In this document: in pieces, positions 1-9,087 of the stretch
Position numbering within the stretch: position 1 is the first letter of the stretch
How the letters are laid out: the number at the start of each line of letters is the position of its first letter
Origin: NORP240 sp942492445
GTDB lineage: Bacteria; Pseudomonadota; Gammaproteobacteria; Pseudomonadales; Pseudohongiellaceae
Length of the DNA: 64,000 bases
Assembly (NCBI GenBank): GCA_942492445.1
Contig: CALOEW010000031.1
Span: forward strand, 1 to 64,000
Direction of reading: 5' to 3'
Notes under the pieces: generated by a model
What the model saw: only the letters and a program-made list of their open reading frames with translations
The model's database searches: none
What the model was told of the DNA's origin: nothing
Program-made: the position numbers and the translations under genes

Positions 1-12
1 ACCTGATGTTAA

Positions 13-664
13 TTACAGCCCAGCTCGAACCGGGAGCAGGTCCGCGACCGGCCTGAATGATCGTCGATGGAGTGGGCAGGGCCCCAGGCTGGCAAGTGCC
101 TGTAAGTGCTCGCGAGTGGGGTATCCCTTGTGGCGTGCAAACCCGTAACCTGGAAAGTGCTCTTCAAGTTCCACCATCTCCCGGTCAATGGTAACCTTGG
201 CCAGGAGCAGACGCCGCAGCCACACATTGCAGCCTGGCATCGCCTCCGACGATTGCGCTGGAGCGGTAATCCCATACCGGGCATCGGTTGCCATCCACGT
301 AAACGAATTCGGGCACCGGCTTCAGCGCGACCACTGCCCGGTTCATGGCCAATAGACTGGCCTGCAGAATGTTCAGCTTGTCGATTTCAGCAACCGAGGC
401 CCGGGCGACCGAACAGGACAGAGCCCGCCGGTTGATCAGTTCAAAACAATACTCCCGTCGCGTGGCGGTAAGTCTCTTGGAATCATCCAGCCCGATCACC
501 GGACTGCGAGGATCAAGAATCACTGCGGCAGCGATTACATCACCCGCCAGCGGCCCTCTTCCCGCTTCGTCAACACCGGCGATCAGTTTGCACCCGATGC
601 TCTGTGGCAACTGGAATACCAGCTGCCGGGATCGATTCCGATCCTTCTTTACAATCAGGTTCAC
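13..664 (-). CDS. rnhB: Ribonuclease HII, frameshifted in this sequence
   Basis: RNase HII cleaves the RNA strand of RNA-DNA hybrids and single ribonucleotides in DNA. The N-terminal part carries the signature AGVDEAGRGPLAG with the first catalytic Asp-Glu pair, then LDDSKRL. The frame breaks near position 208: removing one base restores SLLAKVTIDREM and a C-terminal half with GYGFARHKGYPT, giving about 217 residues, normal for the family. The start is GTG at 664, overlapping the lpxB stop as GTGA, which shows translational coupling and fixes the start. It is the last gene of the lpxD-fabZ-lpxA-lpxB-rnhB run. The single extra base is probably a sequencing error rather than a true pseudogene. 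Confidence 0.9.
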
Positions 665-1843
665 GGTTTACCAACCTGGTCAATGCCCGCCAGTTTCAAA
701 ACCGCATCGACCGCCCTGGCACTGGCGTTTCTGGCCAGTTGCTGGTGAATCTGCTGAAATCGCTCCAGGCGGCTGTCCCAAGCATGGGGATTTTCCAGAA
801 AAGCGACGATCTCCGCCAGCAGATTTTCCGTGGTTGCCGCCTGCTGCATGTATTCCGGTACCAGCTTTTCACCCGCCAGCGTCCCAAGGGGGGGGGGGGG
901 GGTTTGGCAACCCGACGTAAGGGACTTTCAACATGCGGGAAGCAAGCAGGTAAGTAAGCGTTGCTAATTTGTAACAGATAACCATAGGTTTACCGAGCAA
1001 CATGGTTTCCAGAGTGGCAGTACCCGATGCCAGAAGCACCATATCCGCGGCCATCACGGCCACTTTGGACTGACCGTCAAGCAGCAGCACATCGGCATTT
1101 AATTTCTCTCGGGTGAGCAGTTCTTCAACCAGCCTTCGTATTTCCGGGTTGGCGCAGGGCAGGATGAATCTGATTTCCCGGGGAAGTGCACGGCAGCGCC
1201 GGACCACATCCAGAAACAGCGGCGCAAGGCGCTTGACCTCGTTGATCCGGCTGCCGGGCAGCAACGCGATAACGCATGCTATCCCGCCCAAATCAAGGGC
1301 TTCCCGAACTGCACGACCATCATACCGACTGTCCAGTTCGTCTGCCAGAGGATGTCCGACACATGCAACGGGAACATCATTCGCCTTGTAAACAGGGACT
1401 TCGAACGGAAACAGAACCAGCATCAGATCCACCGCCTGCCGGATCTTGTGAATTCGTTTCTCACCATATGCCCAGACGCTGGGGCTCACATAGTGCACTG
1501 TGAGGATCCCCTGGCTGCGGAGGGTTTTTTCCAGGCGCGTATTGAATCCGGGTGAATCGATACCAAGAAAAAAGTGGGGCCGCCTGCGAAGAAAGTGCGC
1601 TTTCAATTGCCGGTCGATTGAAAGAAGCTCAGGTAAGCGGCCCAGTGGCTCAACGAATCCCATTACGGAGAGCCTCTCCATGGGAAACAGGCTGTGAAAG
1701 CCGAGCTCAAGCATCGACGGACCGCCAATTCCCTCGAACCGCGCATGCGGATAACGACTCAACACCTCCCGCATGAAGCCCGCGCCCAGATTGTCGCCGG
1801 ATTTTTCGCCGGCCACTATCCCTATAAGCAAAGATTCAGACAT
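661..1843 (-). CDS. lpxB: Lipid-A-disaccharide synthase, interrupted by a 15-nt poly-G/C tract
   Basis: Glycosyltransferase (GT19) that joins UDP-diacylglucosamine and lipid X to make the lipid A disaccharide at the inner membrane. The start ATG at 1843 reads MSESLLIGIVAGEKSGD, the typical LpxB N-terminus; GIGG, HYVSPSVWAY, LLPGSR and GTATLETML motifs follow. Near the C-terminus, after KVPYVGLPN, the frame runs into a run of 15 G on the plus strand (888-902) and is lost. The true C-terminus resumes in another frame (LAGEKLVPEYMQQA) and ends at the TGA at 661, overlapping the rnhB start. The tract is either an assembly artefact or an unstable homopolymer. Confidence 0.92.
888..902. repeat. 15-nt mononucleotide G tract inside lpxB
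   Basis: Fifteen consecutive G on the plus strand (C on the lpxB sense strand) where other LpxB proteins have a Leu-Leu-Ala-Gly loop. It is the longest homopolymer I noticed in the window and it breaks the reading frame. Confidence 0.95.
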
Positions 1844-1860
1844 CTTGTAGCAGGCCCGTC

Positions 1861-2629
1861 TTATCGGTGGATTCCCTTTTCCGACGCTTCCAGAGAATCG
1901 ATCAGTACCTGGAGGTCCGTGCAGGTTTTTCTCATCGTTTCCAGTCTCGATCGCCTCCTGGAGGCTCAACCCGCGTTTGTAGATGACTTTGAATGCATTT
2001 CGAATAGCTTTTATGGAATCTTTGTCAAAACCACGCCTTTCCAGACCAATGGCGTTAATGCTGCGGACCGAAGCCGGATTGCCACTGACAATTACATAGG
2101 CAGGAACGTCATTGGTAATGTGAGTCATACCCCCGACCATCGCGTGAGCACCGATTTTGAGAAACTGGTTGACACCGGCATAGCCGCCAAGAATCGCCCA
2201 GTCTGCTACCTGTACGTGACCTGAAATTCCAACGTTATTGGCAAACACGGTATGACTTCCGACCAGGCAATCGTGAGCCACATGCACATAGGGCATCAAC
2301 AGGTTGTCATTGCCGATAACAGTGACACCGCCACCGATCTGAGTCCCCCTGTGCAAGGTAACTCCCTCACGAATAACGTTATTGTCGCCTATTTCCAGCC
2401 AGGTATCTTCGCCCTGATATTTCTTGTCCGCGGGATCCTCGCCTATGGATGAATATTGAAAGATCCGGTTGTTCTCGCCAATCCTGGTGTTACAGCGGAC
2501 AATGATATGAGAACCGACGGTAGTCCCTGCACCAATCCTGACGTTGGGTCCTATCATGGTCCACGGACCTACTGTCACGCCCTCTGCAATTTCCGCGGAG
2601 GGATCAATTCTGGCATTCGGATCAATCAA
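1861..2629 (-). CDS. lpxA: UDP-N-acetylglucosamine acyltransferase, one-base frameshift near C-terminus
   Basis: First step of lipid A synthesis: transfers a 3-hydroxyacyl chain from ACP to UDP-GlcNAc in the cytoplasm. The N-terminal two-thirds is a left-handed beta-helix of hexapeptide repeats; the catalytic His is in AHDCLVGSH (about residue 119). TTG at 2629 is chosen as start because it yields MIDPNARI, matching the family's M-I-D start, and sits 8 bp inside the end of fabZ. The raw frame runs into lpxB as an apparent fusion, but dropping one base from the T run at 1926-1930 restores LQVLIDSLEASEKGIHR and a TAA stop at 1861, giving about 255 residues. Confidence 0.93.
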
Positions 2630-3071
2630 CCTGCACCTTCCTTTCAGCACACATTATATTCATCGTCGTTACCAGTTCATCGTCTACCAATGCAGTACAG
2701 TTGAACTTGTAGATCCCTTTTCTGGCGGTCTCAATCTCGGCTTTCAGTATCAGTCTGTCGCCAGGAACCACTGGTCTTCGCAAACGCACATTGTCGGCAC
2801 CGACAAAGTAATAGAGGTATCCATCCTTGGGCTTTTTTTCCTGGCTCTTGAAACCCAACACCCCCGCCACCTGGGCTAACGCTTCGATAATCAGCACACC
2901 GGGCATTATGGGGTCCTGCGGGAAATGGCCATTAAAAAAAGGTTCGTTCACGGTAACGTTTTTGTAGCCGGTGATCGACTTGCCAAGTTCAATTTCGGTG
3001 ATTCTGTCCACCAGCAAAAACGGATACCGCTGCGGCAGATATTCCTTGATTTCCTCAATCTTCATTATCAT
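2622..3071 (-). CDS. fabZ: 3-hydroxyacyl-ACP dehydratase FabZ
   Basis: Hotdog-fold dehydratase of type II fatty acid synthesis, which also competes with LpxA for the hydroxyacyl-ACP pool; this explains its place between lpxD and lpxA. The 149 residues include RYPFLLVDR and the active-site segment GHFPQDPIMPGVLIIEALAQ with the catalytic His (about 49) and Glu (about 63). The start ATG at 3071 follows a GAGGAA ribosome-binding sequence lying within the end of lpxD. A second in-frame ATG two codons later (MKIEEIKEYLPQ) is also possible. Confidence 0.97.
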   Translation of the reverse strand: MIMKIEEIKEYLPQRYPFLLVDRITEIELGKSITGYKNVTVNEPFFNGHFPQDPIMPGVLIIEALAQVAGVLGFKSQEKKPKDGYLYYFVGADNVRLRRPVVPGDRLILKAEIETARKGIYKFNCTALVDDELVTTMNIMCAERKVQVD

Positions 3072-3077
3072 TTATCG

Positions 3078-4139
3078 CTATTCCTCTGACTGCTTCCTGC
3101 CCGTCTCATCTGGTAACTGCTCGTTGTTTTCAAGCTTGCGTAACCGCCTGGCAATCTCATCCAGTTGATTGAAACGAACAATATTGCGGCGCCAGCGAGC
3201 GGTCCTGTCGATACCCGTACCCGATGCGTAATCTCCAGCTGCCTTGATACTCTGACTAACAAGAGACATTGCGCCCACCCTGACCCCATCACCAATTGCT
3301 ATGTGGCCAACCACGCCGGAAGCTCCTCCCAGCACACAATAACTCCCGATTACCGCGCTTCCGGCAATCGCCGTACATCCGCAGATAACAGTATGAGCGC
3401 CTATTCTGCAATTATGCCCAATCTGCACCTGGTTATCTATTTTTACTCCTTGTTCAATAACTGTATCCTCGATAGCACCTCTGTCAATGGTTGTGCCAGC
3501 ACCGATCTCCACGTCATCTCCCACCGAAACACCACCTAGCTGATGGATCTTGACATATTTCTCGCCATCGAAAGCAAAGCCGAACCCATCCGCTCCAATG
3601 ACCGCGCCGGAATGTATTCTCACGTTGCGTCCCAATGTTACGCCATGATAAAGAGTGACATTGCTATGTAATCGACAATTACGCCCCAGGCTGCAATTTT
3701 CTCCGATGTATACTCCAGCCCCGATCGTGGTGCCCGGACCAAGCTTCACTCCCGCCTCGATTACGGCATTAGGGCCGATCGAGACATCTTCCGCCACGTT
3801 GGCGTGCTGGTGGACTATCGAGCTGGGATGAATTCCAACGGGGACGGCGGGAGTATTTTCAAACAGGCTGCTGGCCTTGGCAAAACTGACATAGGGAGCT
3901 CTGGATATCAGTTTGTTCACCGGACAATCATCGACGAATTTTTCATCGAGGATTACTGCCGATGCGCGGCATGCTGCCAGCTGTTTTACGTAAGCGGGGT
4001 TGCTGAGAAAGCTGAGTTTTCCGGGCCCTGCCTGGGACAGGGAGGCAAGACCGTCGATGCGACAGTCGCCATCGCCTACCAGAGAAACATCGAGAAGTTC
4101 TGCAAGGGTGCCAAGTGTATAACTTTTAGCCTCGCTCAC
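3078..4139 (-). CDS. lpxD: UDP-3-O-(3-hydroxymyristoyl)glucosamine N-acyltransferase
   Basis: Third acyl-transfer step of lipid A synthesis, adding the N-linked hydroxyacyl chain. The 353 residues show the N-terminal uridine-binding domain (YTLGTLAELL, KLSFLSNPAY), then many hexapeptide repeats, and the catalytic His in IGHNCRIGAHT (about residue 242). The C-terminal helix is rich in charged residues. The start is GTG, with only a weak AGG upstream. It lies 35 bp after skp and 6 bp before the fabZ start, consistent with one transcript. Confidence 0.97.
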   Translation of the reverse strand: MSEAKSYTLGTLAELLDVSLVGDGDCRIDGLASLSQAGPGKLSFLSNPAYVKQLAACRASAVILDEKFVDDCPVNKLISRAPYVSFAKASSLFENTPAVPVGIHPSSIVHQHANVAEDVSIGPNAVIEAGVKLGPGTTIGAGVYIGENCSLGRNCRLHSNVTLYHGVTLGRNVRIHSGAVIGADGFGFAFDGEKYVKIHQLGGVSVGDDVEIGAGTTIDRGAIEDTVIEQGVKIDNQVQIGHNCRIGAHTVICGCTAIAGSAVIGSYCVLGGASGVVGHIAIGDGVRVGAMSLVSQSIKAAGDYASGTGIDRTARWRRNIVRFNQLDEIARRLRKLENNEQLPDETGRKQSEE

Positions 4140-4174
4140 CTGGCACCAGCCTGCAGTCGCAATTCAGACTGCTA

Positions 4175-4687
4175 TCAGTCGCTCAATTCGTTTATTTTGG
4201 CAGTTACTTTGGGGGTAATGTCCAGCACCGGGTCCGCATAGGCCACACCACTGGCGTTAAGAATCAGATCATAACCGCCCTCCGCGACCACTTCGCCAAT
4301 AGCGTCGCTGAGTGTCTGACGCATGCTTTCGACGAACTGTTGGTTTTTCTCTTGCAACGCCTGTTGAACGCGCTCTGAAATCAATTGCAATTGCAATTGC
4401 TTTTCCTGAGCATCCGCATTCAGTTGACGTTTTTCCGACTCGCTCATGATGGCTTCATCCTGGGTGAATCGCCGTTGCAGGCCCATAAGCTCTTCCTGCA
4501 GCGTCTGCGCGCGCCGTTCGTCGCCCGAAAACTCGCTCTGCAATTCCTCCTGAACCACTCTTGCGGCCTCAGAATTAAACAATGCCTGTTCCAGGTTGAT
4601 GATGCCAATCTTGGTGTCCTGTGCCAATACCAAACCCGGTACCAGGGATGCCCCTAATAACAGCATCAATAAATTGACTATTTTCAC
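4175..4687 (-). CDS. skp: Periplasmic chaperone Skp/OmpH
   Basis: Skp holds unfolded outer-membrane proteins in the periplasm and delivers them to the BAM complex; it directly follows bamA here. From the GTG at 4687 there is a signal peptide ending at VLA, then QDTKIGIINLEQALFNSEAA, a long helical region rich in Gln/Glu (the tentacles), and a C-terminal strand region (DLILNASGVAYADP). The GTG start is preferred over the longer frame because it gives a signal peptide and has GGAGAC just upstream. About 170 residues, normal for Skp. Confidence 0.94.
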   Translation of the reverse strand: MKIVNLLMLLLGASLVPGLVLAQDTKIGIINLEQALFNSEAARVVQEELQSEFSGDERRAQTLQEELMGLQRRFTQDEAIMSESEKRQLNADAQEKQLQLQLISERVQQALQEKNQQFVESMRQTLSDAIGEVVAEGGYDLILNASGVAYADPVLDITPKVTAKINELSD

Positions 4688-4782
4688 GTTCCGTCTCCAA
4701 TAAAAAACCGTGCCATGTGGGGCAGGGACTAAATTTGACTGTCGTCTGAAACCAGTGGTTTCATGTCTTGAACTTTCACCTC

Positions 4783-4806
4783 TAAGGAACCTCTCTTCAA
4801 GTCCCA
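4783..4806. repeat. Family B repeat end (GGAACCTCT), partial copy
   Basis: In the 229-bp bamA-skp intergenic region, the sequence TAAGGAACCTCTCTTCAAGT closely matches the left end of the complete family B element at 46254-46428. No matching right end is seen, so it is a fragment. Confidence 0.55.
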
Positions 4807-4916
4807 AGAGGCCTGTATCCTGCTTTGACAACCGCGTACACAGCCGGGGCTGCCGAATGCTCCCCAGGACAGCGCGGCTGCACAATCCTGTCTACTCCGG
4901 ATTTTACGCTACCCTG

Positions 4917-7577
4917 TTAAAAACCGGTACCGATCGTGAAGTCAAATGTCTTCGTGTCATCGTTTTCACCTTCCTTCAGTGGTGTTGCCAGATAAAACGT
5001 CAGCGGGCCGAAAGGCGACAGGTAGGTAATGCTTATTCCTGCCGCAAAGCGCAGCTCATCGGCGTCAAAATCGCTGCAATTGCGCAATAACTGCTGGGTC
5101 TGGGTACAGTTTGAGGAAAACACGTTGCCGGTATCGATAAAGAACGCGGAGCGGATCTGATTGCGGTTGGGCACGAATGGCAACGGAAAAATAAGTTCCA
5201 GGCTGCCGGTAGTCAGAATATTACCACCAAAACTGTCGTAGTCCCGGTCCAGAAACTGTTCCTGAACTGCGAGGGCAAGCTGGTCGTTGCCAAATTCGTC
5301 CTGGATTGTCTCGGTATCCCAGACATTTACGAGTTCGGCAACGGTAGCTTTACCCTCATAATCCGTGACTATTTCGCCGTTCTCGTCCCGTTCCAGCCTG
5401 GAGCCGACAAAACGGTTTATGTAGTTTCGCCCTGCGGTGCTCTGAGGACCCAGACTGTTTTCATCGAAACCCCTGACTACTCCCTGAGCGGTAATACCGC
5501 CGGCAAAGAAATGCTGAAAAAACGGCATTTCTTCGGTTTTTCCGTAACCAATGCCATAACCGAAGTTGTAACGCAGGGCTAATACCCAGTCCCGCTGGCT
5601 GGTTATCGGCCAATACATCTGTCCCTGATAATTGATCGTGGCATACTCCAGATCGCTACCGGGAAGACTCACCTCCAGCCCGACAGTATGCAGCGACCCG
5701 TCATTGGGCAACTGCCCGCGATTAAGGGTATTTCGAAACCAGGTGCCGGTGACGTTGAAATTATCGAAGGTGTCACCGTTTCGATCGATGAACCCGGGCT
5801 CAGGGTATCTCCTCAGTGCCGACTCGGGCAGGTCGCTGATGTCTCCCAGAACCGCATCCTGAATCGGACCCAGCCACGGATCGGAATTTGCAGAGGAAAT
5901 CAGATACTTGGTAATGCCCGGGAACAGTTTGAAATTTGGGCTGGCCTCGATTTCCTGTACCGAACCGAAACCGGAACTCAGTTCAGTATGGGCATAACCG
6001 ATATCAAAGCCAAGCGCCTCCACTTCGCTCATGGGATAACTGAAATTGAAACCGGCACCATAGGAACTGGTATTGAAACTGGCAATATTGAACGGCGAAT
6101 CGACTTCCTGCGCAAAAATATTGAACCCCCGGCTTACTCCATCCGGTGTGAAGTAGGGATCCACATACTGTATGTTCAGGCTCTTGCTGAAGCGGCTGCG
6201 ATTGAGGCCGAAGCCGACTGTCTTGCCGGTACCCAGAAAGTTCTGCGCCTGCAGCGAGGTACTGACGAAAAAGTTTCCACCGCCACCACCGATAGAAAAA
6301 TTGATTGAGCCGAAATTCTGTTCCACGACATCGTAGTTGACGTCAATCTGGTCTTCGGTTCCCGGCACTTCGACAGTCTCCACTTCCACCGACTCGAAGT
6401 AGCCAAGCCGCTCGAGCCTAACTTTCGACTGTTCGATCTGCTGGCTGGAAGCCGGAGCGCTCTCGAGTTGACGCATTTCACGTCGCAACACCTCGTCGGC
6501 AGTGGACAGATTGCCATTGAAATTGATTCGGTTCACGTAGGTGCGGTTACCCGGATCGATAAAGAAAGTAACGTCGACGGTATTTTCCCCTTCATTGATC
6601 TCCGGTACGCCAATGGCCTCGGCGAACGCATAACCGAGATTGCCGAGGAACTGCACCATGATTTCTTCAGTTCCGGTAACCAGTGCCTGTGAATAGATCT
6701 GCCCTGGCCGCACGAAAATTGCAGCCCGCAACAGGTCTTCGGCGTCCACCAGGTTCCCCGCGAGGTCGACCTCGTTGATGGTGTACTGGGGTCCCTCGGT
6801 GACGTTGACGGTTATGTAAATTTCCTCCTTGTCGGGGGTGATTGAAATCGGGGTGGAATCCACATTGAATTCCACATAGCCGTTATCTAGGTAGAATGAT
6901 TCCAGACGCTCCAGGTCACCGGAGAATTGTTCCCTGGAGTAGCGGTCCCGACGGCTGAAAAACATAAACCAGGGCTTCGTGCCCTGCTCGAACCGGTCCA
7001 GCAGCACTTCATCGTCAAACGAATCGTTACCAACTATATTGACGTGGCGAATACGACTCTCTTCACCCTCGTTAATGTCCAGGTTGATGGCGACCCGGTT
7101 CCTGGGCAGGTCCTCCACTTCGATCTCCACGGTTGCTCCGTAGCGCCCGCGGGAGGAATACACATCCTGAATCCCCTGTCGGATGGCTTCGAGTGTCGAG
7201 CGGGTGAAGATCTGACCCTCGGCAATCTCCGCCGAAGCCATGTTTTCAAGGATCTGTTCGGTCTCGAGAACGCTGTTGCCCTCGATATTGATCTCGGCCA
7301 CCGAGGGCCGTTCCAGGATGCTGATTACCAGCAGGTTGCCATCGCGCAATACCTCGATATCTTCAAAATACCCGGAATCTGACAGGGATCTGATGATGTC
7401 GGCAGCCACGTCGGCAGTCACTTCATCTCCTATCCCCACCGGCAGCAGGCCATAAATAACACCCGGAGACACCCGCTGATAGCCATCGATGATTATGTCA
7501 GCGATAGTAAAACTCTGCCCGTATGACGAATTGGCAATTCCAACAAGTAATAGAACACCAAGACAAAATCTTTTCAT
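4917..7577 (-). CDS. bamA: Outer membrane protein assembly factor BamA
   Basis: Omp85-family barrel that inserts beta-barrel proteins into the outer membrane. About 886 residues from the ATG at 7577: a signal peptide ending SSYG, five POTRA domains over roughly residues 25-420 (for example FTIADIIIDGYQRVSPG at the start of POTRA1), and a C-terminal 16-strand barrel with the conserved lid-loop segment VVRGFDENSLGPQ. The protein ends in Phe, as expected for barrel recognition. A TTG two codons upstream opens the longer frame. It follows rseP and precedes skp, the usual order. Confidence 0.97.
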   Translation of the reverse strand: MKRFCLGVLLLVGIANSSYGQSFTIADIIIDGYQRVSPGVIYGLLPVGIGDEVTADVAADIIRSLSDSGYFEDIEVLRDGNLLVISILERPSVAEINIEGNSVLETEQILENMASAEIAEGQIFTRSTLEAIRQGIQDVYSSRGRYGATVEIEVEDLPRNRVAINLDINEGEESRIRHVNIVGNDSFDDEVLLDRFEQGTKPWFMFFSRRDRYSREQFSGDLERLESFYLDNGYVEFNVDSTPISITPDKEEIYITVNVTEGPQYTINEVDLAGNLVDAEDLLRAAIFVRPGQIYSQALVTGTEEIMVQFLGNLGYAFAEAIGVPEINEGENTVDVTFFIDPGNRTYVNRINFNGNLSTADEVLRREMRQLESAPASSQQIEQSKVRLERLGYFESVEVETVEVPGTEDQIDVNYDVVEQNFGSINFSIGGGGGNFFVSTSLQAQNFLGTGKTVGFGLNRSRFSKSLNIQYVDPYFTPDGVSRGFNIFAQEVDSPFNIASFNTSSYGAGFNFSYPMSEVEALGFDIGYAHTELSSGFGSVQEIEASPNFKLFPGITKYLISSANSDPWLGPIQDAVLGDISDLPESALRRYPEPGFIDRNGDTFDNFNVTGTWFRNTLNRGQLPNDGSLHTVGLEVSLPGSDLEYATINYQGQMYWPITSQRDWVLALRYNFGYGIGYGKTEEMPFFQHFFAGGITAQGVVRGFDENSLGPQSTAGRNYINRFVGSRLERDENGEIVTDYEGKATVAELVNVWDTETIQDEFGNDQLALAVQEQFLDRDYDSFGGNILTTGSLELIFPLPFVPNRNQIRSAFFIDTGNVFSSNCTQTQQLLRNCSDFDADELRFAAGISITYLSPFGPLTFYLATPLKEGENDDTKTFDFTIGTGF

Positions 7578-7653
7578 TATCAATTCGTACTCAATTTCAA
7601 GCTTGACAAACTACGGTGGCGGGTAGGTTAATCCGTTCAACTGCTGATTTGGT

Positions 7654-9045
7654 TTAAAGCAGACGACTAACATCGTTATAAATTGCCAGTACCATAATTC
7701 CCGATATCAACAACAGGCCCAACTGCAGGCCGAACTCCTGTATCCTTACCGGAACCGGCCTTCGAATTACCGCTTCGATCAGGTAATACAACAGGTGGCC
7801 TCCATCCAGAACCGGTATCGGCAGCAGGTTGAGCACCCCCAGCGAGATACTCAGGATAGCCAGGAAGCCCAGATAGACTTCCAGACCATAGCTGGCAGTT
7901 TCGCCGGCAACCTGGGCGATGGTGATCGGGCCATTGATATTCTTCACTGAAATCAGGCCCACCACCATTTTCTTCACCGAGTCCAGGACAAAAAGTGACT
8001 TGTCCCAGGTTTCCTGCAATGCTGGCACCACCGCCGACAGGGGATTGTACTCCACATGGCGCTGTCGGTCCGGGGGCAACAAGTCAGCAATGGAACGCTC
8101 GACTACCGAGGCGCCAATGGTTCCTATGACACTGCCATCTTCCATTTGCGTCCTTGCCGGCAGCAGCTGCAACTGCCTGACATCGCCTCCCCGTTGGACA
8201 ACAACATCCAGATCCAGTTCCGGACTGGCACGGACGATCTCAACCCAGTGGGTCCAGCCCCGGACTGCCTGTCCGCCGGCGCTGAGAATTTCATCCCCCG
8301 GCTGCAAGCCGCCGGCTTCTGCCCTGCCCCCCGGCACCACCGATGCGATTACCGGTGGCAGATCGAACTGCACGATACCCAGCGAATACAGGGGATCGGG
8401 AGAGGTTGAACTGGCCAGCCAGCCGGAGATTGAAATCCGCCGGGTTTCCGTCAGAGTCGAGTCGGCCGGGCTGACGGTCAGTTCGATCTCGCCGGTCTCC
8501 CCGAGGCGCTCCAACAGTTTCATGGTTACCTGCTGCCACATCAGTGTCTCGGTACCATCAACTGAGACAATTTCATCGCCTGGCTGCAGACCTGCCGCGT
8601 CCGCAGGACTTTCGTCCACTACACTGTGAACAACAGGCGCCAGGCCGGTAATCCCATAGCTCAGATTAATAATCCAGAACACGACCGCAGCCAGGATGAA
8701 ATTGGCGACAGGCCCGGCGGCGACGATTGCCATACGTTGCCACAGTGGTTTGCACGCGAACGATTCCTGGCGCTGTTCGATCGGCACTCGGCTGGAGTCC
8801 GTCACCGTGGTATCTTCCTGGCCTAACATTTTTACGTAGCCCCCCAGGGGAATGGGAGCAATGGCGTATTCCACGCCGTCCTTGCCGATCCAGGATTTGA
8901 ACGGTTTACCGAAGCCGATTGAAAATCGTAACACGCGGACTCCACACCGGCGCGCCACCCAGAAATGGCCGAACTCGTGAAAAGTAACCAGAATGCCCAG
9001 AGTTACCAACAGGGCAAGCACATTGATGAACAGGGTCGGCAGCAT
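7654..9045 (-). CDS. rseP: Site-2 intramembrane protease RseP
   Basis: Zinc metalloprotease that cleaves the anti-sigma-E factor in the membrane after DegS-type cleavage and so releases sigma-E. From the ATG at 9045 the protein has about 463 residues: HEFGH zinc motif at residues 23-27 in the first membrane segment, two tandem PDZ domains in the middle, and the second metal-site motif LNLLPIPVLDGGH near the C-terminus, followed by a last membrane segment. A start 14 codons upstream exists but adds a basic non-conserved leader. Its likely substrate pathway, sigma-E and its anti-sigma factor, is encoded at 37-38.5 kb. Confidence 0.96.
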   Translation of the reverse strand: MLPTLFINVLALLVTLGILVTFHEFGHFWVARRCGVRVLRFSIGFGKPFKSWIGKDGVEYAIAPIPLGGYVKMLGQEDTTVTDSSRVPIEQRQESFACKPLWQRMAIVAAGPVANFILAAVVFWIINLSYGITGLAPVVHSVVDESPADAAGLQPGDEIVSVDGTETLMWQQVTMKLLERLGETGEIELTVSPADSTLTETRRISISGWLASSTSPDPLYSLGIVQFDLPPVIASVVPGGRAEAGGLQPGDEILSAGGQAVRGWTHWVEIVRASPELDLDVVVQRGGDVRQLQLLPARTQMEDGSVIGTIGASVVERSIADLLPPDRQRHVEYNPLSAVVPALQETWDKSLFVLDSVKKMVVGLISVKNINGPITIAQVAGETASYGLEVYLGFLAILSISLGVLNLLPIPVLDGGHLLYYLIEAVIRRPVPVRIQEFGLQLGLLLISGIMVLAIYNDVSRLL

Positions 9046-9087
9046 ACATAGACCTTTGGTGCGAGAACCTTTGGCGCGAGCTCGCAA

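Noticed and set aside
13..664. rnhB as a true pseudogene
   Set aside because: A single extra base explains it, in a sequence with many similar errors in essential genes.
869..2650. A 593-residue LpxA-LpxB fusion protein
   Set aside because: One-base correction at 1926-1930 restores a separate LpxA stop, and lpxB has its own start; the fusion is a frame error.
4175..4885. Longer start for skp at 4885
   Set aside because: The extra 66 codons have no signal peptide and run through the family B fragment; the GTG at 4687 has a signal peptide and ribosome-binding site.
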